The notes under the pieces: model-generated
Seen by the model: the letters and a program-made list of their open reading frames with translations, nothing else
Told to the model about the DNA's origin: nothing
Databases searched by the model: none
Program-made: the position numbers and the translations under genes
Shown: positions 9,368 through 19,435 of the stretch, one piece after another
Layout of the letters: each line of letters opens with the position of its first letter
Numbering within the stretch: the stretch's first letter is position 1
NCBI RefSeq assembly: GCF_009928525.1
Contig: NZ_JAABOK010000009.1
Span: 1 to 64,000, forward strand
Direction: 5' to 3'
Length of the DNA stretch: 64,000 nt
Origin: Chitinophaga solisilvae
Lineage (GTDB): Bacteria; Bacteroidota; Bacteroidia; Chitinophagales; Chitinophagaceae

Positions 9368-9858
9368 TCTTACCCAACCATTTAATGTCCTGCAAATTGT
9401 GAAATATAATAAATAACGGTAATGAACTACTATCGTGCTACATCTGATTACCGTGGTATTTTACAGGCGGAGAAAAAACATGATAAATTTTCAACAGGGA
9501 TAGTTTTAGTTTTATTTTGATTGATGAGCACTGGTATACAGTGCCGGGTATTTTGTCGGATAAATATACGGTTTTATCAAGTTGGGTGTATGTGTCACTG
9601 CAGTAGAAAGGGAGAATATTTTTAAATAAGAGTCCTGTAGTGCAATTACAATATGCTGTAAACTGCATCTGTAATTATCAGGAGTTACGAATTAAGATAT
9701 ACTAAGTAATCTATCTGCTGAAATGCCGGTACCTCCCGTCCTATTCTCCTTCCCGTATCCGGCCTGTATCCTCCTTATCATTTCACTATTTCATAACAAA
9801 TACATAATCCCCCGTTCACATACCCGCCCAATCTTTGCAGCCTAAATTCAGCTGATAC
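9368..9858. other. AT-rich divergent intergenic region
   Basis: Roughly 490 bp between the divergent sigma and phytase-like genes with no supportable gene. It is much richer in A and T than its surroundings (about 9400-9720). An 8-bp inverted pair ACGGTAAT/ATTACCGT (9416-9423, 9447-9454) lies close to the sigma gene start and could be a regulatory site. A weak promoter-like AATCTTTG lies at 9828-9835, about 24 bp before the phytase-like gene. Confidence 0.6.
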
Positions 9859-11163
9859 ATGAATAAAGCATTACGCATGGCTCCTCTCGGCCTCGCCTTC
9901 CTCTTCGCCTGCCAGAAAAATGACGGCCCTTCTGACAACGGCGGCAACACCTCCTACCCTGCCAAAGCCCGCCTGGCCGGCGCCAAAGTAATATATACCA
10001 ACACCGCCGGCACAAATGTTTTCAATGGCGGCTACGGCTCTTCCATTGCCAGCGTACCCGGCGAAGCCGGCTCCTTCTACCTGATGACCGACCGCGGCCC
10101 TAACGTGGACGGCACCATCAAGGATTCTAAAGTATTTCCGGTGCCTGCCTTCAACCCGCAGATCGGTAAATTCCGCCTCAGCGGCGACTCCATGATACTC
10201 GTGGAAACCATCCATATCAAATCCGCCGCCAACACACCGGTAACCGGATTACCCAACCCTGCAGGCAGCGGCGGCACCGGCGAAACTGCGCTGGATATGA
10301 ACGGCGCTACACTCAGCACCGACGCGGAAGGCATCGACTGCGAAGGCCTCGTGGCCGCTCCGGACGGCTCCTTCTGGATCAGCGATGAATACGGTCCGCA
10401 TATCGTACATCTCGACAGAAACGGCAAAACACTCGAAAGAATCAATCCTTTCGGCACCGGCACAGGTGGCAGAAAATTACCACTGGTACTCGCTACCCGC
10501 CGCGCCAACCGTGGCATGGAAGGACTCGCCATCACACCAGACGGCAAAACACTCGTAGGACTGATGCAGTCTCCCCTCTACAATCCTTCCAAAAGTGCAG
10601 TGAGCAACTCCCTGTACACCCGCATCGTCACCTTCGATATCGCTACCGGCAATACCAAACAATACCTCTATAAACTGGATGATAAAAATACCGCCAACAG
10701 CGAGATTACCGCTATCAGCAACAATTCCTTCCTGGTGCTGGAAAGAGACGGCGAATTCCCCGGCGATCCTGCCAAACCGTCCCGCATCAAAAGGATATAT
10801 AAAATAGATCTCAGTACCGGCACCGACGTTTCGGATCCCGGCAACGGCGCCAACGGCCGCCTGGTGAATAGTAAAACACTGGAAGTACTCAGCGATGAAG
10901 AATTGCTGGCTGCCGGCATCAAAACTGTCAGCAAAACACTGGTAGTGGATATTATCAAAGATATCCCGGACTATCCGCATGATAAACCGGAAGGCATCGT
11001 GCTAGTAGGTAATAACATCATCGCGCTCAGTAATGACGACGACTTCGGCATACTCCCCGCAGATCCTGTCAACAACAACTATATCGCTAAAATACTGCCA
11101 CGCACCGGCAAAGTAGATTTCAATACTGTCTATTTTATCAGACTGGCAACACCATTGTTCTAA
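9859..11163 (+). CDS. esterase-like/phytase-like lipoprotein
   Basis: A 434-residue lipoprotein (signal peptide with FAC lipobox at about 18). The mature part fits the 'esterase-like activity of phytase' family (Phytase-like, PF13449): RARLAGAKVIYTNTAG-like start, YLMTDRGPN, EGIDCEGLVAAPDGSFWISDEYGPHI, GMEGLAITPDGKTLVGLMQS, KPEGIVLVGNNIIALSNDDDFG. This is a beta-propeller periplasmic or surface protein presumed to hydrolyse phosphate or carboxyl esters. Single gene; a GC-rich inverted repeat with a T run follows the stop at about 11180-11220. Actual substrate is unknown. Confidence 0.85.
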   Translation: MNKALRMAPLGLAFLFACQKNDGPSDNGGNTSYPAKARLAGAKVIYTNTAGTNVFNGGYGSSIASVPGEAGSFYLMTDRGPNVDGTIKDSKVFPVPAFNPQIGKFRLSGDSMILVETIHIKSAANTPVTGLPNPAGSGGTGETALDMNGATLSTDAEGIDCEGLVAAPDGSFWISDEYGPHIVHLDRNGKTLERINPFGTGTGGRKLPLVLATRRANRGMEGLAITPDGKTLVGLMQSPLYNPSKSAVSNSLYTRIVTFDIATGNTKQYLYKLDDKNTANSEITAISNNSFLVLERDGEFPGDPAKPSRIKRIYKIDLSTGTDVSDPGNGANGRLVNSKTLEVLSDEELLAAGIKTVSKTLVVDIIKDIPDYPHDKPEGIVLVGNNIIALSNDDDFGILPADPVNNNYIAKILPRTGKVDFNTVYFIRLATPLF

Positions 11164-11194
11164 AAAAGCAGGTTTGAACAAGGGCGTCTTTCAG

Positions 11195-12070
11195 CTACTG
11201 ACGGGCGCCCATCTTTTTTACTTCCAGCAGATACTTCCTGATCTTCTCCTCCACAGCCTCCGGATAGCTGTATCCCAGCTGCTGCGCCAGCTCCCGGCCC
11301 AGCTCACCGGCTACGTCCACATAGGCAAACAATGCATTCCAGTTGCCGGCTATATCCGCACCGGCAAAGGTGGCCTCAATCTTCTTCCACATGCCGGGCG
11401 ACAGATACCGCTTGAACAAACGACCGTATTTATTCGTACTGACGTTCCAGTTATGCTGCGACCCGATGTACCACTCTATCATCTTCTGAAAGCTCTCAAA
11501 ACGCATGATCTGCTCCGCCACAAAACGGGCATAGAACAACTCATCGCGCCAGAGGCACTTGGCCACGTAGGTGGTACAGAACAGGAAATCATTAAACACA
11601 TAAGCAAACTCCTCCTGCGAAGGCTTGCGGATATTAAACACGCGGTGGGTCGGCGCCTGCATACCGGCAGTAAGACGATCCTTGTCCAGCAGTACCTCAT
11701 AGCCGATGTCCCAGTCTTCATACAGGGTATCTGCAGATGCCTGCTCCCGGAACTTTTCTACGGAATAAATCAGGAAATCAATTTTCGTATAGTCTTCATA
11801 GATAACCATGCGGGAAGCATGTCGTCCATCGAACACTTCTTCATTTTCTACAATAGTGGTAATAACAGGGCCGAAAGCGGTGAGCCAGCTGTCATCTGCC
11901 AGGAATGCCTGCAGATCAGGCACTACAATATCTATGTCCAGGTCGCTGAACATATCCACAGGAGCATGCGGGTTTGTCAGCGAGCTGGTAAGCAGCATGG
12001 CCCTGATGGTTTCATTGCCGGCACCCCATGCTATTACTTGTTGCAGCTTTTCAGTACGAGGAATAATCAT
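11195..12070 (-). CDS. aminoglycoside 6-adenylyltransferase (AadK/AadE-like)
   Basis: A 291-residue nucleotidyltransferase. The N-terminal active-site region has the SDLDIDIVV Asp pair and a later Asp in YTKIDFLIYSVEK; the remainder (EEFAYVFNDFLFCTTYVAKCLWRDE, KFYA-type helices, MIEWYIGSQHNWNVSTNKYGR) matches the streptomycin adenylyltransferase family PF04439. It is expected to transfer AMP to the 6-hydroxyl of streptomycin. Length fits the family (about 285-300). A single chromosomal gene with no mobile element nearby, so it looks like an intrinsic copy; real resistance is not shown by sequence. Confidence 0.85.
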   Translation of the reverse strand: MIIPRTEKLQQVIAWGAGNETIRAMLLTSSLTNPHAPVDMFSDLDIDIVVPDLQAFLADDSWLTAFGPVITTIVENEEVFDGRHASRMVIYEDYTKIDFLIYSVEKFREQASADTLYEDWDIGYEVLLDKDRLTAGMQAPTHRVFNIRKPSQEEFAYVFNDFLFCTTYVAKCLWRDELFYARFVAEQIMRFESFQKMIEWYIGSQHNWNVSTNKYGRLFKRYLSPGMWKKIEATFAGADIAGNWNALFAYVDVAGELGRELAQQLGYSYPEAVEEKIRKYLLEVKKMGARQ

Positions 12071-12080
12071 GCTGTAAGAT

Positions 12081-12202
12081 AATTACGAATTGCGAATTAC
12101 GAATTACGAATGAGGAGCGAAGATGTAAGCGGATAGAAAATTTACTTCTTCGCTTACATCTTCGCTCCCCATTCGTAATTCGCAATTCGTAATTCGTAAT
12201 TA
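12081..12202. repeat. palindromic element E2, type A
   Basis: Arms of 51 bp with few mismatches around a loop of about 19 nt. The outer AATTACG/AATTGCG ladder is as in E1, but the inner arm is GGAGCGAAGATGTAAGCG, conserved between its own two arms though different from E1. It ends about 5 bp before the PhnA-protein stop (12208). Confidence 0.93.
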
Positions 12203-12207
12203 ACCCA

Positions 12208-12789
12208 TCAGCTTTGTTTCCTCAGGTACTTCGTCAGAATAACAATCACCTGCCCCTCTATCTTACCTTCTATCTGTTCTGTATTATCTTCTACGAGGCG
12301 TATATTTTTTACAACGGTGCCGAGTTTGGCATTGAGGGTGGAACCTTTTACGTCCAGGGATTTGGTGAGTATAACGGTGTCTCCGTTGAAGAGCTGAGCA
12401 CCGTTGCTATCGCGGTGCAGGCTCACGGTGGCATCGTTGTCATGATCACCGGTAGCTTTGGCCCAGGCGAGCGTTTCGTCATTGAGGTACATCATATCAA
12501 GGCTTTCCATGGCCCAGCTTTCGGCGCGCAGGCGGTTGAGCATGCGCCAGGAAACAACCTGTACTCCGGGAATCTCGCTCCACATCACTTCCGACAAAAA
12601 GCGCCAGTGCATACTTTCCAGTTCTGCCTTCCGGTCAATCTGCGTATGGCATTTCCCGCAGATCATGATACAGTTTTCAGGATCGCTGTATGATTGCGGC
12701 GGCACTTCATATACCTGCAGGGAATCGCCAGATTGGCATAATTCACATTTCTTATTGCTCCTTTCCAGTAGTTGTTCTTCCAGTTTCAT
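12208..12789 (-). CDS. PhnA-domain zinc-ribbon protein
   Basis: A 193-residue cytoplasmic protein. The N-terminus has paired CxxC motifs (KKCELCQS at about 13-20 and ICGKCHTQ near 45), a zinc-ribbon arrangement; the C-terminal domain (GDTVILTKSLDVKGSTLNAKLGTVVKNIRL, then GQVIVILTKYLRK) is the PhnA/YjdM domain. Despite the name, PhnA-domain proteins are not required for phosphonate breakdown and their true role is unsettled. Single gene with its own ATG start; palindromic element E2 follows its stop. Confidence 0.9.
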   Translation of the reverse strand: MKLEEQLLERSNKKCELCQSGDSLQVYEVPPQSYSDPENCIMICGKCHTQIDRKAELESMHWRFLSEVMWSEIPGVQVVSWRMLNRLRAESWAMESLDMMYLNDETLAWAKATGDHDNDATVSLHRDSNGAQLFNGDTVILTKSLDVKGSTLNAKLGTVVKNIRLVEDNTEQIEGKIEGQVIVILTKYLRKQS

Positions 12790-12857
12790 GCTATTGAGAA
12801 TAAAATTCGGCGCAATATAAGGCTTTTTATGAGGAGGCTACCGGCGGGCCTGTACTT

Positions 12858-13616
12858 TCAGCGGTCCAGCCAGTTTTTGAACAGGCGGGCCTTTTCCTTG
12901 CTGATGATAACTTCACTCTGGGGAGAGGTGCGCAGCTTCACTTTCAGCTTGCCGTTGAAATAATTGTGAATGCCTTCAATGCTGTTGATATGAATGATGT
13001 ACTGGCGGTTGGCACGGAAAAACTGTGCGGGGTCCAGCTGTTCTTCCAGTTCGTCCATGGTCTGCAGTACGGTAACCGTAGTCTTGTCAGACAGCGCCAG
13101 GTGCGTGATACCGTAGTCATATACCACAAACTCCACATCGGCAGCGCTGACGGTGCGGTAACCATCCTTATAGGGTATCAGGAAGCGGGAGCGGTAAATG
13201 GTTTCTTTCTTTTCAAGATAGCGCAGGATGTCCTTCACCGGCTCTGATACTACCTTCTGCTGGCGCAGGCTCTCAAATTTGCGCAGGGCGGCGCTCAGGT
13301 CTTCCTGCACAATGGGTTTCATGAGATAATCGATGCTGTTTACCTTGAAAGCGCGGATAGCGTATTCGTCGTAGGCAGTGGTAAAGATCACGGGACACCC
13401 GATTTCCACCTGTTCAAATATTTCGAAGCTGAGGCCATCAGCAAGACGTATATCCATCAGAACGAGGTCCGGCAGCGGGTGGGACCTGATCCAGTCAACG
13501 GTTTCAGTAATACTTTCACAAACACCGGGGATCCGGATATCCGGGTTGATCTCCTGCAACATACGTTGCAGGCGGGTGGCGTTCAATGCTTCATCTTCTA
13601 CTATTAAAATCTCCAT
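12858..13616 (-). CDS. LytTR-family response regulator
   Basis: A 252-residue regulator. The receiver domain is at 1-125 with acidic residues VEDE, phospho-acceptor Asp in LVLMDIRLADG and the conserved Lys in DYLMKPI; the LytTR DNA-binding domain is at about 150-250 (FRANRQYIIHINSIEGI, ISKEKARLFKNWL). Start chosen at 13616 (MEILIVEDE) because the receiver domain begins there; a longer reading adds 12 unrelated residues. It follows the sensor kinase gene by 10 bp on the same strand, so the two form a two-component system, probably co-transcribed with the RND pump upstream. Confidence 0.93.
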   Translation of the reverse strand: MEILIVEDEALNATRLQRMLQEINPDIRIPGVCESITETVDWIRSHPLPDLVLMDIRLADGLSFEIFEQVEIGCPVIFTTAYDEYAIRAFKVNSIDYLMKPIVQEDLSAALRKFESLRQQKVVSEPVKDILRYLEKKETIYRSRFLIPYKDGYRTVSAADVEFVVYDYGITHLALSDKTTVTVLQTMDELEEQLDPAQFFRANRQYIIHINSIEGIHNYFNGKLKVKLRTSPQSEVIISKEKARLFKNWLDR

Positions 13617-13626
13617 ATACAAAATT

Positions 13627-14727
13627 TTATATATCCAGTACCGGCAACACAACTATGAACATACCATCTTCTTCTTTGATAACTGGTTGCTGATCTGATA
13701 AAATGCGATAGCGGTTACGTATATTCTCCAATCCCAGCTTGGTGGATTGTATCTGGTGCCTGATCCGTTGAATACGGTTGCTGACAATCAGCCGGCCGGA
13801 ATCATCTTCATAGATCTTTATCAGCAGCGGCCTGGCAGCTGTAGCCATATTATGCTTGATGGCATTTTCTATGAGCAGCTGCAGCGTAATCGGCGGAATT
13901 CCTCTGCCGGCAATGGATGCAGGGATATCAATATCAATAACTACGTTATCGCCATGCCTGATCTTTATCAGGTAAGCGAAGGCGCGGATGATCTTTTCTT
14001 CTTCTGCCAGCGTGATAATATCGTTATTCAGATTGGTAATCATATAACGGTATACTTTGGCCAGATTCTCCAGGAAAGACAATGCCACGTCTTTATCTTC
14101 CATGATGAGCGCAGACAGCGCGCTGAAGTTATTGAACATAAAATGCGGGTCGAGCTGCAGCTTTAACGATTGCAGCTGCGCCTGCATGGCGATCTGTTTG
14201 AACTCGGCCGCTTTCAGCTTCAGCTCAGAAGCCTCCAGCATAGAGGTTTTCCAGCGTTGCAGGAAATAATGCCCGGTATGTACGGCGCTGATCAGAATGG
14301 CTAACATGGAGCAGACAAATACAAACTGCCACTCATCGAGCTTATCAGGGGGTTTGGTTGCTTTGGGGGGAGGTCCGAAAATAAAGAACAGCGTATAGTA
14401 TAGAAAAGCCAGCAGCAGCCCTACAGATACCAGCTGCAATAACAGCTGGATAAAAGAACGGGCTATCGGCTTTTCATTCCACGGCATGATCTTGTTAAGC
14501 TGCCGGGCAATGATGAGACTCATTTCAGTGATCAGCGCACAGAAGATCATCATGATGACACCTTCTATCAGGATGTCTGTCCATTTCTGCTTCCAGAGTT
14601 CCTCCCAGTAGCCGCTGAAAGGATTTACGAGATAAGATAACAGGTAGTACAGGAGGAATATCATCGGGAAGATGAATATCCTGTAATACCTGTTAAATAA
14701 TTTTTCCTGTGTGGTAGATTTGCCCAT
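13627..14727 (-). CDS. LytS-type sensor histidine kinase
   Basis: A 366-residue kinase with four predicted membrane segments in the first 165 residues, a coiled linker, then the His_kinase domain PF06580: phospho-accepting His in LQLDPHFMFNN at about 195-200, N-box PPITLQLLIENAIKHN near 290 and the G-box with GLENIRNRYRIL near the end. It is the partner of the LytTR regulator 10 bp downstream. No extracytoplasmic sensor domain is visible, so the signal is probably sensed in the membrane. It starts 66 bp after the efflux channel gene, suggesting control of, or response to, the efflux pump. Confidence 0.93.
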   Translation of the reverse strand: MGKSTTQEKLFNRYYRIFIFPMIFLLYYLLSYLVNPFSGYWEELWKQKWTDILIEGVIMMIFCALITEMSLIIARQLNKIMPWNEKPIARSFIQLLLQLVSVGLLLAFLYYTLFFIFGPPPKATKPPDKLDEWQFVFVCSMLAILISAVHTGHYFLQRWKTSMLEASELKLKAAEFKQIAMQAQLQSLKLQLDPHFMFNNFSALSALIMEDKDVALSFLENLAKVYRYMITNLNNDIITLAEEEKIIRAFAYLIKIRHGDNVVIDIDIPASIAGRGIPPITLQLLIENAIKHNMATAARPLLIKIYEDDSGRLIVSNRIQRIRHQIQSTKLGLENIRNRYRILSDQQPVIKEEDGMFIVVLPVLDI

Positions 14728-14793
14728 TATCGGAATATTAGCCGGGGTATTGACAGTTATAAATGACAGTTAAAATTAACAAATCCACGGCTA

Positions 14794-16209
14794 CTATTTC
14801 CAACCGCCGCCGAGAGCACGGTATAATTCCGTGACGGCGCCCAGCTGTTCCCGCTGTATGGCAGCGAGATCCAGTTCGCTCTGCAGTACGTTGCCCTGTG
14901 CGGTAATCACTTCCAGATAATTGGCCATTCCGTTCTGATAAAGCATGCTGGCATTCCTGGTAGCACTTTCCAGCTTCTGTACCCGCTGTTGCGTGATGCT
15001 GTACTGTGCTTTCAGCTTGTCGATTTTCACCAGCGCATCAGACACTTCTCCTACGGCTGTGAGTACTGATTGTCTGAAGCTGATGACTGACTTTTCCCAT
15101 TCGATCTTTGCTGTTTCCCATTCTGTTTTGAGCTTCCTCCGCTGAAATACAGGCTGCGTGATACTTCCACCCACCGTTTCAAACAGGCTACCAGGAATAC
15201 TAAACCAGCTGCTTGCCTTAAAAGCATTCAAACCTGCGCTGGCTGTGATGTTCAGCGCAGGGTACATATTTGCGCGCGCTACGCCGGTACGGGCGTTGGC
15301 GGCCATAACAGACATCTCAGCGGCATGTACGTCCGGGCGCGCACTAAGCAGGGCGGCCGGTACACCGGCGGATAACTGTCCGTCGAAACGCACGGATTGC
15401 AGGTTTGCCTGCCGCGCGATGCTGCCGGGAAGATCGCCGGTGAGCAGTCGCAGGGCATTTTCCTGCTGACTGATCTGCTGTTCAATCTTGGGCAGCAACG
15501 CAGCAGCGGCGTCGCGCTGGGCTTCCGTCTGTTCTATTGCTAATGTGTTTGTTTGTCCGGATTCATACTGCAGGCGCATGATACGCAGTGTACTGTCGTT
15601 CAGCGCCAGGTTCTTCTTCGTTATCTCCAGCTGGTTGTCCAGCATGAGCAGGTTATAATACCCCTGCGCCACATCGCTTACCAGTTTTGTCTGCACCGCT
15701 TTGGAGGCTTCGGCACTACGCAGGTAATCCGCCAGCGCGGCTTCTTTCAGCCTGCTGATCTTACCCCAGGCAATCACTTCCCAGGACAATCCTACGTTGG
15801 CGTTATAGTCATCCATGAACCTGGTGCCGATAAATTCCTGCGACAAGGAGCCGTTCAGACTGTTTTTAGACGGCCAGTTACGGTTACCCTGTACTGTCAG
15901 GTTGATATCCGGCAGGTTACCTAACCTGGACGCACGTACGCTTCTTTCTGCCGCTTCCACATTTTTCAGGGCTGTCAGCATATCGAAGTTTTTCGCAATG
16001 GCGCTGTCTATCAGCGTTTGCAGCACCGGATCTGTAAAGAATGATTTCCAGGGGATGCCGGCAATACTGGTGGTATCCGTGGCCGCACCGGCGCCGCGGT
16101 ACTTATCCGGTAATGCTACTGCCGGCCTGGTGAAGTCTTTACCCACCCGGCAGGCCGTCGTCACACAGATGACGGCCATTACCAGGATGAGTGATATTTT
16201 TTCTTTCAT
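14794..16209 (-). CDS. outer-membrane efflux channel, TolC/NodT family
   Basis: A 471-residue lipoprotein (lipobox TTAC) of the OMF family, with two internally repeated coiled-coil halves (ALKNVEAAERSVRASRLGNLPDI..., DAAAALLPKIEQQISQQENALRLLTGDLP, then ...NGMANYLEVITAQGNVLQSELDLA). It forms the trimeric exit duct of the RND pump. Start chosen at 16209 (MKEKISLIL), which gives a compact lipoprotein signal peptide; an upstream ATG at 16242 overlaps the permease stop. Third gene in the order adaptor, permease, channel. Confidence 0.92.
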   Translation of the reverse strand: MKEKISLILVMAVICVTTACRVGKDFTRPAVALPDKYRGAGAATDTTSIAGIPWKSFFTDPVLQTLIDSAIAKNFDMLTALKNVEAAERSVRASRLGNLPDINLTVQGNRNWPSKNSLNGSLSQEFIGTRFMDDYNANVGLSWEVIAWGKISRLKEAALADYLRSAEASKAVQTKLVSDVAQGYYNLLMLDNQLEITKKNLALNDSTLRIMRLQYESGQTNTLAIEQTEAQRDAAAALLPKIEQQISQQENALRLLTGDLPGSIARQANLQSVRFDGQLSAGVPAALLSARPDVHAAEMSVMAANARTGVARANMYPALNITASAGLNAFKASSWFSIPGSLFETVGGSITQPVFQRRKLKTEWETAKIEWEKSVISFRQSVLTAVGEVSDALVKIDKLKAQYSITQQRVQKLESATRNASMLYQNGMANYLEVITAQGNVLQSELDLAAIQREQLGAVTELYRALGGGWK

Positions 16210-16234
16210 AAAAAATACTGATTTAAGAAGATGA

Positions 16235-19200
16235 TTAAGCATGTACTTCTTCTGCTACTGCATGTTCTGCCGGCTTTTTACCGGTTACTTTTTCCTGCAG
16301 GAACTGGAAAACAATAAACAGCACCGGTATGATAAATACCCCCAGTATAACACCTGTGAGCATACCGCCGGCGGTGCCTATACTGATGGAAACGTTCCCC
16401 ATGGCTGACGGACCTTTTACGGACATCAGCGGGATCAGCCCCACCACGAAGGCCAGCGATGTCATGATGATAGGACGGAGCCTTAGCCGGGCTGCCTCCA
16501 GTGCGGCAGACAACAACGTTCTGCCTGCCCTGCGGCGCTGTACGGCAAATTCCACAATCAGGATCGCGTTCTTGGCCAGCAAACCAATCAGCATTACCAG
16601 CCCCACCTGCACGTAAATATTATTGTCTATACCCACCATGTTGATGGCGAGGAATACGCCTATCAACCCCGTCGGGATGGACAGCAATACTGCCAGCGGA
16701 AGAATATAGCTCTCATACTGCGCTGCCAGCAGGAAGTATACGAATACAATCGCCAGCGCGAAGATGAGTACCATCTGATTGCCGGAATTTTTCTCTTCCT
16801 TACTTAAACCGGTCCATTCGAAACTGAAGCCAGCCGGCAATTTTGTAGCTGCCACCCGCTCTACCGCCTGCATAGCCTGACCGGTACTGTATCCCGGTTT
16901 AGGCATCGCGTTCACCGCAATGGCGTTGAACAGATTATAGCGGTTCATCATCTCCGGACCATATACTTTTTTCAGGGTAACGATGCTGTTGACAGGCACC
17001 ATTTCTCCCTGTTCATTCTTTACAAATACCCCTTCCATGCTGGCGGCATCGCTGCGGTCTTCCGGCGCAGCCTGCACCATCACACGGTAATATTTACCGA
17101 AACGGTTAAAGTCCGATGCCTGGTTACTGCCGTAATAGGTCTGCAGCGTCATCATCAGGTCACTCACACTCACGCCTAATTGTTTGGCTTTTACCGCATC
17201 CACCTGTACTTCAAACTGCGGGAAGTCCGCCTTGAACATGGTGAACGCCACCCCTATTTCAGGGCACTGCATCAGTTCCCCGATGAAGTTATTGGCCGTT
17301 TCGCTGAAGTTCTGCACAGAGCCGCCGGTGCGGTCCTGCAACATCAGCTCCAGCCCGTTGAAGGAACCAAATCCCGGCACGGTAGGGAAAGTGAATACGC
17401 TGAAAGTACCTTCCTTAATGGTGCTCAGCCTTTCTGTCATCACCGCCACTACGTGATCAATCTGCTGTACTTCTCCTCTGTCCTTAATATCTTTCAGTTT
17501 CACGAAACCCATCGCATAGGCAGGGCTGGCGGCATTACTCAGGATGTTATAACCGGAGATGCTGGTGCCGGAAACTACCATGGGCATGGTTTTCAATACG
17601 CTGTCTGCTTTCTCCAGGGCTTTGGTGGTACGTTCCAGGCCTGCTCCCGGAGGGAGAGACAGGGACCATGCCACGAAGTTGCCGTCTTCATTGGGGATAA
17701 ACCCTTTCGGTGTTACCCGCATCAGGTATACCACTGCTGCGATGATCACCGCGAGGGAACCCAGACTGACCCATTTGTAGCTGATCAGCCATTTGATGAT
17801 GCGCGTATAGCGGTAGGTCATCGCCTGGAAACCGGTGTTGAAAGCGGTGAAAAAGCGGCGGCCAAAACCTTTCTTCGTATGACCGTTACTGTTTTCATTA
17901 TCACCTTCAGCGGTGTGGGGGTTCTTCAGAAACAATGCACATAAGGCCGGGCTCAGGGTCAGCGCGTTCAGCGCTGAAATCAGGATGGCGATAGCCAGCG
18001 TAAAGGCAAACTGCCGGTAGAATACGCCGGTAGGGCCTTCCATGAAACCTACCGGGAGGAATACTGCCGCCATCACCAGGGTAATGGAGATAATGGCGCC
18101 GGTAATTTCGCTCATAGCAGATAAAGTGGCGGCTTTGGCAGGCAGATGCGAGCGTTCCATCTTACTGTGCACTGCCTCCACCACCACAATAGCGTCGTCC
18201 ACCACAATACCAATGGCCAGTACCAGGGCAAACAGCGTCAGCATATTCACCGAAAAGCCCATCAGCTGCAGGAAAAAGAAAGTTCCTATCAGCGATACCG
18301 GTACGGCTATCGCGGGGATCAGGGTTGACCGGAAATCCTGCAGGAACAGGAATACGATCACAAATACAAGGATGAATGCCTCTATCAGCGTGGATTTCAC
18401 CTGCGCAATGGAGGTATCCAGCTGTTCTTTGGTACTCATCGTTATCTGGTAACGGATACCTTTGGGGAATGTCTTCTGGGCATTTTCCATCACCTCCTTT
18501 ACAGTGGTCTGTATCGCATTGGCGTTGGAGCCATTGGTCTGGAAAACGGCCATGGTTACGGCATCCTGACCGTTTACGCGGTTATCCGTTGCATAGGTGG
18601 CGCTTCCCAGTTCTATGCGGGCCAGGTCCTTCAGGAATAATACAGAGCCATCCGGGGCTACGCGTACTACAATATTTTCAAACTGCTCCGGTGTATTGAA
18701 CTTACCGCTGTAATTGATAACATAGGACAAGGCAGCATCCGTGCCCTCTCCGAATTTACCGGGAGCAGCTTCCAGGCTCTGGTCACGGATGGCGTTCATC
18801 ACCTCTGCAGGCGTTACCTTATACGCTGCCAGTGCAGCAGGTTTCAGCCATACGCGCATGGAGTAGTCCTTACCGCCGAACACCTGCACCTGCCCTACTC
18901 CGGAGATACGTTTCAGCTCAGGGATCACGTTGATCTTGGCAAAGTTCTGCAGGAAGGCTTCGTCATATTTTTTCTGGTCCCCGCTCACAATGTCGAGGAT
19001 CATAATCATACCATTCTGCTGCTTGGTGGTAGTAATACCTGCCTGTACTACTTCCGGCGGCAGGGTACTGGTTACCTGGGCCACGCGGTTCTGTACGTTC
19101 ACCGCCGCCTGGTCAGGGTCTGTACCCAGTTTAAAAAACACGGAGATAGAGGCACTGCCGTCGTTGCTGGCAGTGGATTGTACGTAGGTCATGTTCTCCA

Positions 19201-19414
19201 CCCCGTTGATGGCCTCTTCCAGCGGCGTAACTACCGAACGTAATACCGTTGCGGCGTTACCACCCGGGAAGCTGGCGCTCACCATAACACTGGGAGGAGC
19301 AATATCGGGGAACTGTGTCACCGGCAGCCGGGTAAGTCCTACCACCCCCAGTATCACCAGGATGACGGATATTACCGTTGCCAGTACAGGTCTTTGTATA
19401 ATTTTCTTTAACAT
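16235..19414 (-). CDS. RND multidrug efflux permease (AcrB/MexB-like, HAE1)
   Basis: A 1059-residue inner-membrane proton antiporter with 12 membrane segments and two large periplasmic loops. HAE1 landmarks are present: N-terminal FIQRPVLATVISV-type helix, proton-relay acidic pair in GIVVDDAIVVVEAV, GFMEGPTGVFYRQFAFTLA, and late GLLAKNAILIVEFA. It exports hydrophobic and amphiphilic drugs, dyes or metabolites in complex with the adaptor encoded upstream and the channel encoded downstream. The gap from the adaptor gene is 21 bp. Specific substrates cannot be told from the sequence. Confidence 0.95.
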   Translation of the reverse strand: MLKKIIQRPVLATVISVILVILGVVGLTRLPVTQFPDIAPPSVMVSASFPGGNAATVLRSVVTPLEEAINGVENMTYVQSTASNDGSASISVFFKLGTDPDQAAVNVQNRVAQVTSTLPPEVVQAGITTTKQQNGMIMILDIVSGDQKKYDEAFLQNFAKINVIPELKRISGVGQVQVFGGKDYSMRVWLKPAALAAYKVTPAEVMNAIRDQSLEAAPGKFGEGTDAALSYVINYSGKFNTPEQFENIVVRVAPDGSVLFLKDLARIELGSATYATDNRVNGQDAVTMAVFQTNGSNANAIQTTVKEVMENAQKTFPKGIRYQITMSTKEQLDTSIAQVKSTLIEAFILVFVIVFLFLQDFRSTLIPAIAVPVSLIGTFFFLQLMGFSVNMLTLFALVLAIGIVVDDAIVVVEAVHSKMERSHLPAKAATLSAMSEITGAIISITLVMAAVFLPVGFMEGPTGVFYRQFAFTLAIAILISALNALTLSPALCALFLKNPHTAEGDNENSNGHTKKGFGRRFFTAFNTGFQAMTYRYTRIIKWLISYKWVSLGSLAVIIAAVVYLMRVTPKGFIPNEDGNFVAWSLSLPPGAGLERTTKALEKADSVLKTMPMVVSGTSISGYNILSNAASPAYAMGFVKLKDIKDRGEVQQIDHVVAVMTERLSTIKEGTFSVFTFPTVPGFGSFNGLELMLQDRTGGSVQNFSETANNFIGELMQCPEIGVAFTMFKADFPQFEVQVDAVKAKQLGVSVSDLMMTLQTYYGSNQASDFNRFGKYYRVMVQAAPEDRSDAASMEGVFVKNEQGEMVPVNSIVTLKKVYGPEMMNRYNLFNAIAVNAMPKPGYSTGQAMQAVERVAATKLPAGFSFEWTGLSKEEKNSGNQMVLIFALAIVFVYFLLAAQYESYILPLAVLLSIPTGLIGVFLAINMVGIDNNIYVQVGLVMLIGLLAKNAILIVEFAVQRRRAGRTLLSAALEAARLRLRPIIMTSLAFVVGLIPLMSVKGPSAMGNVSISIGTAGGMLTGVILGVFIIPVLFIVFQFLQEKVTGKKPAEHAVAEEVHA

Positions 19415-19435
19415 AGTCAGAATTCGTTTAAGCGC

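Noticed and set aside
9438..9668. 76-aa minus-strand ORF in the AT-rich intergenic region
   Set aside because: Low-complexity AT-driven translation, no recognisable domain, no promoter or operon context. Treated as chance.
11174..12082. 302-aa plus-strand ORF opposite the adenylyltransferase
   Set aside because: A long shadow ORF with no domain; the minus-strand frame has clear nucleotidyltransferase motifs.
15815..18699. Several long plus-strand ORFs across the RND genes
   Set aside because: All are antisense shadows of the permease, channel and adaptor genes with strong family motifs on the minus strand.
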